Source: Erysipelotrichia bacterium (GTDB lineage Bacteria; Bacillota_I; Bacilli_A; Erysipelotrichales; Erysipelotrichaceae). From it: 10,594 nt of DNA. The notes under the pieces were generated by a model that had not been told where the DNA came from, ran no database searches, and saw only the letters and a program-made list of their open reading frames with translations. Position 1 is the stretch's first letter. Every line of letters begins with the position of its first letter. The stretch is taken from assembly GCA_009916335.1 (NCBI GenBank), contig SAAR01000104.1, positions 1 to 10,594 of the forward strand, given 5' to 3'. The translations under genes and the position numbers were made by a program. Positions 1 to 4,685 of this stretch are shown piece by piece.

Positions 1-141
1 GCCTTTGGCAACGCAAATTACGTTTCTAAGGAAGATTTGTTCGGAGAATTGAAAGGAGCAGAGGTGATTATTTTCATGGGAGCCGGCGACATATACGACC
101 TAAGTCAGGATTTCAAGAAAAAAAACGGTTTTTGTTCTTGA
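1..141 (+). CDS. murC: UDP-N-acetylmuramate--L-alanine ligase, C-terminal end (partial)
   Basis: The open frame entering from the left edge gives 46 residues and a TGA stop. It contains VIIFMGAGDIYDL, which matches the end of MurC, where a hydrophobic strand followed by MGAGDI is characteristic. MurC adds L-alanine to UDP-N-acetylmuramate in the cytoplasm, the first peptide step of peptidoglycan precursor synthesis. Only the end of the third, C-terminal Mur ligase domain is present, so no catalytic residues can be checked. The first 120 bases are about 43% G+C, with GGC, GCC, GAC and TAC codons, and look unlike everything downstream. The last residues (KKKNGFCS) read through an A-rich run and may not belong to the original protein. 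The assignment rests on a short piece and is moderate. Confidence 0.6.
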   Translation, partial: AFGNANYVSKEDLFGELKGAEVIIFMGAGDIYDLSQDFKKKNGFCS

Positions 142-166
142 AAATAAAAAAGAAGGACTGTATAAT
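138..166 (+). promoter_or_regulatory. Near-consensus sigma-A promoter
   Basis: TTGAAA at 138-143 and TATAAT at 161-166 are separated by 17 bases, an almost ideal housekeeping promoter. Transcription would start near 173, practically at the ATG at 175, leaving no room for a ribosome binding site for that start. AGAAGGA at 151-157 would instead suit the ATG at 165 in another frame, which gives only a short, unremarkable peptide. The promoter may belong to a fragment that was originally in a different context. Confidence 0.5.
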
Positions 167-174
167 GAAAACAT

Positions 175-846
175 ATGGATGCAATCTGGGCAATTGTAAT
201 AATTTTATTTGTCATTTTAGTGTATTTAAAAAAGATTATAGATTTGGCACAAAAACTTGATGTAAAAGTTTTGGTTTTTGGCTCACCTAAAAATAGATTT
301 ATTGGTAATATGGATAGAAATGAAGCCTATCAAATAGCCATAGAGTTTTTTAAAGAATTAGGAGATTATGAATATCGTTTGTTGGAACGTCCACAAATCG
401 TTGTTGCAAATAAAATGGATTTAGATGATGCAAAGGATAATTTAAAACGTTTTAAACAAACTTATCCTGATGTTGAGGTGTTTGAAACAACAACATTAAT
501 TGCAGAAGGATTAGATCAAGTATTATATAAAGCAGCGGATCTATTAGATGTTACCCCAGCCTTTCCATTACATGATAAAGAACAAGATTCAGAGGGTGTA
601 TTATATCGTTTTGAAGAAGAAAAGCCAGCCTTTGAAATTCATAACTTAGGTAATGGACAATGGATGATTACAGGGGATGAAATTGAACGTGCATTTAAAA
701 TGGCAACCTTAGATAACGTTGATGGAGAGCATCGTTTTGCTCGTAAGATGCGTGTATTAGGTGTTGATCAGGCATTGCGTGATGCTGGTTGTCAAGATGG
801 AGATGTTGTATCTATCTGTGATATTGAATTTGAATTTGTTGAATAG
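175..846 (+). CDS. obg: Chimeric ORF ending in the C-terminal third of GTPase Obg
   Basis: This 223-residue frame is a mosaic. Residues 1-20 are a hydrophobic, membrane-like start. Residues 21 to about 61 resemble a TIM-barrel sugar isomerase. From about residue 61 onward it is Obg (CgtA): RLLERPQ, the G4 motif NKMD at 80-82 plus flanks, and then the C-terminal OCT domain (GNGQWMITGDEIERAF, LGVDQALRDAG, and the final FEFVE). Obg is an essential ribosome-associated GTPase acting in 50S assembly and the stringent response. It is normally about 430 residues. Here the glycine-rich N-terminal domain and the G1-G3 motifs are missing, so this protein could not work as an Obg GTPase. The Obg part has base composition like the downstream genes and is probably the native segment, with a foreign or misjoined 5' part. 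A terminator overlaps its stop codon. Confidence 0.75.
   Translation: MDAIWAIVIILFVILVYLKKIIDLAQKLDVKVLVFGSPKNRFIGNMDRNEAYQIAIEFFKELGDYEYRLLERPQIVVANKMDLDDAKDNLKRFKQTYPDVEVFETTTLIAEGLDQVLYKAADLLDVTPAFPLHDKEQDSEGVLYRFEEEKPAFEIHNLGNGQWMITGDEIERAFKMATLDNVDGEHRFARKMRVLGVDQALRDAGCQDGDVVSICDIEFEFVE
235..357 (+). pseudogene. Sugar-phosphate isomerase/epimerase-like fragment inside the chimera
   Basis: About 41 residues, including DLAQKLDVKVLVFGSPKNR and a following helix (EAYQIAIEFFKELGD), resemble one strand-turn-helix unit of xylose-isomerase-like TIM-barrel proteins (IolE/AP-endonuclease-2 superfamily), where VFGSPKNR is a familiar motif. Nothing like this occurs in Obg. The piece lacks the rest of the barrel and any complete metal site, so it cannot be an enzyme alone. 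Local G+C is about 28%. The identification is from motif memory and is moderate; that the segment is alien to Obg is more certain. Confidence 0.5.
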
Positions 847-870
847 TAGTCCAAAGGGACTACTATTTCT
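842..870 (+). terminator. Rho-independent terminator after obg
   Basis: AATAGTAGTCC (842-852) pairs perfectly with GGACTACTATT (857-867) around the loop AAAG, giving an 11-bp stem followed by TCT. The Obg stop codon TAG (844-846) lies in the left arm. The U-tract is short, but the stem is long and exact. It separates obg from the next gene. Confidence 0.75.
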
Positions 871-896
871 ATAAATAGATTTTTAAGGAGGAAAAA

Positions 897-1355
897 ATGG
901 AAGATTTGGTATTTATGTATAAAAAAAAGAAATTATATGCTAATTTTATTGTCATACTATTGGCTTTAGTTATTATATTAGCAGCTTTGATGAGTGTACA
1001 AACTTGGCATTTTTTCAATGTGCTCCTCTTTGCCATTTTGTTTCTTTTATTACTTAGCTTTGTAATCTATCGTACTAAACAATTAAAAAGTATAACTTAT
1101 TTCATACGTTGTGATGCGGAAGGAATATACACAAGAGAATCCTTTTATTATTGTGAATGGGAGAAAATTAAAGAGATTACATTAAAACGCTATATGGGTT
1201 ATCAAACGCTATTTTTTCAAATTGATGAGAAAATAGAATCGAAAATGAAACCCATCAAGCAAAAAGATAAATTGTATTATGTTCTTCCTTTGGCAGATTG
1301 TAAGGGAAATCCTAAAGAGATTGTTGAAAAAATAAAAAAATTCGCTCAAATTTAA
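897..1355 (+). CDS. Small two-helix membrane protein with PH-like cytoplasmic domain
   Basis: This 152-residue protein has a strong ribosome binding site, AAGGAGG (885-891), five bases before the ATG. After a basic start (KKKK at about 9-12), two hydrophobic helices at about residues 14-33 and 39-58 form a hairpin. The rest, about 66-150, is predicted soluble. It contains an IRCDAEGIYTR strand pair and an aromatic segment ending in CEWEKIKEI, the pattern of bacterial PH-like domains in small membrane proteins (STM3941-like). By the positive-inside rule both termini should be cytoplasmic. The function is unknown. It follows the obg terminator and precedes the C39-like gene by 43 bases, so the two may be cotranscribed. 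I see no clear promoter of its own in the short gap. The fold call is tentative. Confidence 0.7.
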   Translation: MEDLVFMYKKKKLYANFIVILLALVIILAALMSVQTWHFFNVLLFAILFLLLLSFVIYRTKQLKSITYFIRCDAEGIYTRESFYYCEWEKIKEITLKRYMGYQTLFFQIDEKIESKMKPIKQKDKLYYVLPLADCKGNPKEIVEKIKKFAQI

Positions 1356-1398
1356 AGAAAACGTGAAAAAAAGCATATATCATAATTGAGGTGATACT

Positions 1399-1779
1399 AT
1401 GCTATGTGGATTAGATTGTATTAATTTTATGCTTGTTTATTATAAGTTTGAAAACGCATCTGCATCTTTAATGAAAGAAGCAGTCATGGAAGCAACTACT
1501 CAAGAGGGGATTTCTATCTATGATTTAGTAAGAATTGCTAATGCGTATGGATTGTGCAGTAAGGCAATTAAATCATTGTGGATACCAAAACAGCTTCCTT
1601 GTATCTTGTATTTAAAGAACGGGGAAAAAAGTGGTCATTTTCTTGTTTTAATCAAACGCAGACTTTGTTCTTTTATTGTCTATGATGAAACATACAAGTA
1701 TAGAAGAATTAATAAATTAAGGTTGTATTTATTTTGGTCGCATGTTTGCATACTATGTTATAATGAAAAAAAGAGGTAG
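1399..1779 (+). CDS. Stand-alone C39-type cysteine peptidase domain protein
   Basis: This 126-residue protein resembles the N-terminal peptidase domain of bacteriocin/competence ABC exporters (ComA/LagD type, family C39). It opens with MLCGLDC, like the family's ECGLAC box, followed by a helix, a GISIYDLVRIANAYGL segment (the usual G-x-S-x-x-L-x-x-A) and SGHFLVL. Putative catalytic residues are Cys3, His80 and Asp96. The Cys-His (77) and His-Asp (16) spacings are close to those I recall for ComA. Family members carry about 14 more residues before the cysteine, including the oxyanion-hole glutamine. Here a TGA lies in frame four codons upstream of the ATG, so that part is missing. GAGGTGAT (1388-1395) supports the start. 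There is no transporter domain and no visible leader-peptide substrate. It could be a degenerate peptidase or a C39-like domain with another role. Confidence 0.65.
   Translation: MLCGLDCINFMLVYYKFENASASLMKEAVMEATTQEGISIYDLVRIANAYGLCSKAIKSLWIPKQLPCILYLKNGEKSGHFLVLIKRRLCSFIVYDETYKYRRINKLRLYLFWSHVCILCYNEKKR
1735..1764 (+). promoter_or_regulatory. Candidate extended -10 promoter for the ybeY operon
   Basis: TTGGTC (1735-1740) and TATAAT (1759-1764) are 18 bases apart, and TG at 1756-1757 makes an extended -10 box. It lies inside the end of the C39-like gene. Transcription would start near 1771, leaving a leader of about 13 bases that only just contains AAGAGGT (1771-1777) before the ybeY ATG. 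The -10 is very good, but the short leader makes the call uncertain. Confidence 0.4.
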
Positions 1780-1783
1780 CTAA

Positions 1784-2242
1784 ATGGAAGTAAATATTGT
1801 TAGTCAAATTGAATTTACATTAGAGAAAAAAAATCAAGACTTATTTAATCAAATTGTCGATAGAACAAAAGAAGTATTGCAAATTGATAAGCCCTATTCT
1901 TTTTCTGTTATTTTTGTAAATGATACACAGATTCATGAAATCAATCGTGATTATCGTCATATTGATCGTCCAACAGATGTCATTACTTTTGCATCTTTAA
2001 TGGATGGGGAGGATACATATGAGATGATGGAGGAAGATTTTGAACTAGGAGATGTGTTTATTAATATAGATGCAACATTTCGTCAAGCCCAAGAATATGG
2101 TCATTCCTTTGATCGTGAACTATCCTTTTTGTTCACGCATGGGCTATTGCATTTGTTAGGTTATGATCATATAGAAAAAGAAGAAGAAGAAAAAATGTTT
2201 TCATTACAGGAGCAAATCTTAGATGAAATCATTAAAAAATAA
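1784..2242 (+). CDS. ybeY: Endoribonuclease YbeY (rRNA maturation factor)
   Basis: YbeY is a single-domain, zinc-dependent endoribonuclease involved in 16S rRNA 3' maturation and late ribosome quality control. The signature is complete: HGLLHLLGYDH places zinc ligands at His119, His123 and His129, and INRDYRHIDRPTDVITF (53-69) is the conserved block lining the active site. The length of 152 residues is normal for the family. The start is supported by AAGAGGT at 1771-1777, which spans the stop codon of the preceding gene, only four bases away. In many Bacillota phoH and pgpH lie directly upstream. Here two unrelated small genes are found instead. Downstream it overlaps dgkA by 20 bases. The run of glutamates after the zinc motif (about 131-136) is unremarkable for YbeY. 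Confidence 0.95.
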   Translation: MEVNIVSQIEFTLEKKNQDLFNQIVDRTKEVLQIDKPYSFSVIFVNDTQIHEINRDYRHIDRPTDVITFASLMDGEDTYEMMEEDFELGDVFINIDATFRQAQEYGHSFDRELSFLFTHGLLHLLGYDHIEKEEEEKMFSLQEQILDEIIKK

Positions 2243-2564
2243 ATTTGCTAATGCAATTAATGGTCTTATTTCTTCTTTTCGTGATCGTTCGATATTGATA
2301 CAGTGTTGTTTTATGTTGTGTGCAATGATTGCTGGTATGATATTTCATTTAACGTTAATAGAATGGTGTTTTATTCTTTTTTGTTGTGGATTGGTAATTA
2401 TCTGTGAAATGATTAATTCGTGTATTGAAAAAATAATGGATTTTATTTGTCCTGAATATGACGAACGAGTAAAAGTGATTAAAGATATGGCTGCAGGTTT
2501 TGTCATGTTGGCATCTATTTTTGCACTAATCATTGGTATCCTTATTTTTGGAGGTAAATTATGA
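2223..2564 (+). CDS. dgkA: Diacylglycerol kinase / undecaprenol kinase family membrane protein
   Basis: This 113-residue integral membrane kinase is of the DgkA family. In Gram-positive bacteria members mainly phosphorylate undecaprenol, feeding the lipid carrier of cell-wall synthesis, and I infer that activity here. Three hydrophobic helices lie at about residues 24-42, 47-62 and 90-110. The family signature is present: Glu62, Asn65, Glu69 and Asp73 in EMINSCIEKIMD, then KDMAAG (87-92). AGAV, usual after the KD motif, is AGFV here, and the threonine after the asparagine is serine, both mild changes. The gene starts inside the end of ybeY, with AGGAG at 2208-2212 about ten bases before the ATG. 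Its TGA overlaps the ATG of cdd. Such nesting suggests translational coupling in one operon. Confidence 0.9.
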   Translation: MKSLKNKFANAINGLISSFRDRSILIQCCFMLCAMIAGMIFHLTLIEWCFILFCCGLVIICEMINSCIEKIMDFICPEYDERVKVIKDMAAGFVMLASIFALIIGILIFGGKL

Positions 2565-2983
2565 ATGAATTAGCGAAATTACAAGATGCTTTTTTACTTG
2601 ATGAAATTACGCATTTAAAAACATATGTAAAAACAGCGTATGCTCCTTACTCACGTTTTCAAGTTGCTTGTTCGTTGATTACAAACAAGCGACAAATTAT
2701 TCGTAGTGTCAATATGGAAAATGCTTCCTATGGACTTAGTATGTGTGCAGAACGCAATGCGATTGCCAAAGCAGTAAGTGAAAAGGTGGATTTAAAAGAG
2801 GTTGTTACACTAATTATTTATCATCGTAAAGAAGTGGTTGCTTGTTGTGGAGCATGTGCACAGGTAATAAGTGAAATGCTAGATCAAGAATGCGACGTAA
2901 TTATGTGCAATGAGCACGAATATATAAAGACAAAGGTAAAATGTTTGTTACCTTTTAAATTTAGTAAGGAGGACCTTAAATGA
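2561..2983 (+). CDS. cdd: Cytidine deaminase
   Basis: Cytidine deaminase converts cytidine and deoxycytidine to uridine and deoxyuridine in cytoplasmic pyrimidine salvage. The 140 residues fit the small homotetrameric class. Visible motifs are AYAPYSRF (27-33 region), NMENASYG (51-58), CAER (62-65) with zinc ligand Cys62 and catalytic Glu64, and CCGACAQV (95-102), giving the other two zinc ligands Cys96 and Cys99. The last motif is normally PCGACRQ. Here proline is replaced by cysteine and arginine by alanine. The usual VGAAL after the substrate loop reads VACSL. The catalytic residues remain, so activity is expected, perhaps altered. GGAGGT lies just upstream, and the ATG overlaps the dgkA stop (ATGA). 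Its own TGA overlaps the era ATG. Confidence 0.9.
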   Translation: MNELAKLQDAFLLDEITHLKTYVKTAYAPYSRFQVACSLITNKRQIIRSVNMENASYGLSMCAERNAIAKAVSEKVDLKEVVTLIIYHRKEVVACCGACAQVISEMLDQECDVIMCNEHEYIKTKVKCLLPFKFSKEDLK

Positions 2984-3879
2984 GTTATAAGTCAGGATTC
3001 ATATCTATTGTTGGTAGGCCAAATGCAGGGAAAAGCACGTTGTTAAATGCATTATTAGATGAGAAAATCGCTATTATTTCGCCAAAACCACAGACAACTA
3101 GAAATAATATTCAAGGTATTTTAACAAGCGAGGATGCACAATTTATTTTCATTGATACCCCTGGTGTGCATAAACCAAAGCATGAATTAGGAAGAAATAT
3201 GAATAAAGGGGTATACACTAGTTTGCAAGATGTTGATGTAATTTATTTAATGGTTGATGCGACATTGGCTTATGGTAGTGGTGATGAATTTCTTTTAGAA
3301 AAAATAAAAAATAGTGATGTACCTGTTTTCTTGCTTTTAAATAAATGTGATTTATTAGAAAAAGAAGCTATTTTACATAAGTTAATGCAATGGGAAAAAC
3401 GTTTTCCTTTTGCAGAGATGATTCCTTTAAGTGCGTTAACGAGTAAAAATTTACAAGAATTGTTAACCACAACAAAAAAATATTTACCTGAAGGAGTTCC
3501 TTTTTATCCAGAAGATATGAAAAGCGATCGTAGTATTGATTTTAGAATTCGTGAGTGTATTCGTGAAAAGGTGTTGTATAAAACACAAGAGGAAATTCCG
3601 CATTCAGTTGCAGTAATTTTAGAAAATAAAGAAGAAGATGAACAACGCGTTTTCTTACAAGCAGTGATTATTGTTGAGCGTGATTCACAAAAAGGGATTT
3701 TAATTGGTAAACAAGCGACAATGATTCGTTCTATTACATTAGCAGCACAAAAAGAATTAAAAGCGATGCTGCATAAAAAAGTGGAATTAGAACTATATGT
3801 GCGAGTGGAAAAAAATTGGCGTAATAAAGAAAGTAAGTTAAACCAATTAGGCTATAGCGATTTAGGTGAGTATGAATAA
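2980..3879 (+). CDS. era: GTPase Era
   Basis: Era is an essential GTPase that binds the 3' end of 16S rRNA and assists 30S assembly. The 299 residues match the usual length. GTPase motifs in order: G1 GRPNAGKST (12-20), the switch I region around PQTTRNN (37-43), G3 DTPG (59-62), G4 NKCD (121-124) and G5 SAL (151-153). The C-terminal KH RNA-binding domain follows (about 205-285), with VERDSQKGILIGK and the LELYVRVEKNWRNK strand. The KH loop, GKKG or GNKG in the homologues I recall, reads GKQA (243-246), so the last glycine of the GxxG loop is alanine. TAAGGAGG (2965-2972) sits seven bases before the ATG. The start overlaps the cdd stop, and era overlaps recO. Coupling with ybeY fits a shared role in 16S maturation. 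Confidence 0.97.
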   Translation: MSYKSGFISIVGRPNAGKSTLLNALLDEKIAIISPKPQTTRNNIQGILTSEDAQFIFIDTPGVHKPKHELGRNMNKGVYTSLQDVDVIYLMVDATLAYGSGDEFLLEKIKNSDVPVFLLLNKCDLLEKEAILHKLMQWEKRFPFAEMIPLSALTSKNLQELLTTTKKYLPEGVPFYPEDMKSDRSIDFRIRECIREKVLYKTQEEIPHSVAVILENKEEDEQRVFLQAVIIVERDSQKGILIGKQATMIRSITLAAQKELKAMLHKKVELELYVRVEKNWRNKESKLNQLGYSDLGEYE

Positions 3880-4621
3880 TCAATGTGTTGGTATTGTATT
3901 AAAACAACAAGATTATAAAGATAATGATATGATTCTTACGATTTTAAGTAAGGAGTATGGGAAACTTTCTTTGCTTGCCAAAGGGATTAAGAAAGCAAGC
4001 AGTAAAAATGCTTCTTCTTGTGCTTTGTTTGTACAAAGTGTGTTCTATTTTCATTATCGAGAAACAAGTCGCATGCAGACACTGAAAACAGCAGAACGTA
4101 AACATATGTTTTTTCATCTTTACGATGATTTAGAAAAGCAAGTAATTGCTGCGATTCTTTGTGAAATGAGCGAAAAAATCGAATGTGAAGATGGTGATTA
4201 TTTATATACGTTGTTATTACAATGTTTAAAAACACTTGATGAAGGTCATAATGATTATGGTGTCCTTGCTTTCTTCTGTGCTAAAATGAATGAAATAGCA
4301 GGGATTTCTCCAAATGTAGATGGTTGTGTGTTTTGTGGTGATCCTCATCACATTATCGCTGTTTCATTATACGATGGTGGCTTTGTTTGCACACAGCATT
4401 ATGATGTACGAAGACATATTCACTTAAGTCAAGAAAGATTACGCTATTTTCGTTTATTTCATAAAGCAGGATTACATGATTATCCTGTTTTAGAGAAAAT
4501 AAAAGTCTATTCCTATGAGGATATTGAAATGATTGTTCAACTATTTCAAGAACATAGTGGTATTCATTTAAAGGGAATGCAATTGTTACAAGAAATAATC
4601 ACATTCAAGCCCATTGAGTAA
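3872..4621 (+). CDS. recO: DNA repair protein RecO
   Basis: RecO works with RecF and RecR to load RecA onto SSB-coated single-stranded DNA. The protein has the family layout: an N-terminal OB fold (GIVLKQQDYKDNDMILTILSKEYGKL, with the KG at about 37-38), a helical middle and a zinc motif near residues 152-176. The zinc ligands appear as CVFC (152, 155) and then CTQH (173, 176); the fourth position is usually cysteine and is histidine here. I chose the ATG at 3872 (249 residues), which follows AGGTGA at 3864-3869. A GTG at 3866 would add two residues. The start lies inside the end of era (overlap of eight bases), as in many Bacillota, suggesting coupling. It is the last gene of the ybeY-to-recO unit. 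Confidence 0.93.
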   Translation: MNNQCVGIVLKQQDYKDNDMILTILSKEYGKLSLLAKGIKKASSKNASSCALFVQSVFYFHYRETSRMQTLKTAERKHMFFHLYDDLEKQVIAAILCEMSEKIECEDGDYLYTLLLQCLKTLDEGHNDYGVLAFFCAKMNEIAGISPNVDGCVFCGDPHHIIAVSLYDGGFVCTQHYDVRRHIHLSQERLRYFRLFHKAGLHDYPVLEKIKVYSYEDIEMIVQLFQEHSGIHLKGMQLLQEIITFKPIE

Positions 4622-4641
4622 TTGTATTTTATGGGCTTTTA
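4607..4641 (+). terminator. Candidate weak Rho-independent terminator after recO
   Basis: AAGCCCAT (4607-4614) pairs with ATGGGCTT (4631-4638) around a 16-base loop, followed by TT and then an AT-rich stretch. The recO stop codon lies in the loop. The large loop and short T-run make it weak, and it overlaps the promoter of the next gene, so partial read-through is likely. Confidence 0.5.
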
Positions 4642-4650
4642 TGGTATAAA
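4622..4650 (+). promoter_or_regulatory. Candidate extended -10 promoter for glyS-dnaG-rpoD-trmK
   Basis: TTGTAT (4622-4627), a 17-base spacer and TATAAA (4645-4650) preceded by TG at 4642-4643 form an extended -10 promoter. A second TATAAT follows directly at 4651-4656. Transcription would start near 4657, leaving a leader of about 29 bases with GAGGTG (4675-4680). That leader is far too short for a glycine T-box riboswitch, so tRNA-sensing control of glyS is not indicated. Confidence 0.55.
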
Positions 4651-4685
4651 TATAATGTTATGAAGAATAAATATGAGGTGTATAA

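Noticed and set aside
165..260. Short ORF from the ATG at 165 with a good AGAAGGA ribosome binding site
   Set aside because: It gives about 31 residues of unremarkable composition and crosses the mosaic joins, with no recognisable family.
2345..2533. Minus-strand ORF opposite dgkA
   Set aside because: Antisense shadow of a well-supported membrane kinase gene, with no ribosome binding site or family signature.
3270..3470. Minus-strand ORF opposite era
   Set aside because: Antisense shadow of the GTPase coding sequence, with no independent support.
3987..4235. Minus-strand ORF opposite recO
   Set aside because: Antisense shadow; its composition simply mirrors recO.
4621..4685. T-box riboswitch in front of the glycyl-tRNA synthetase
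   Set aside because: The leader is about 29 bases, with no room for a specifier stem or the T-box sequence.
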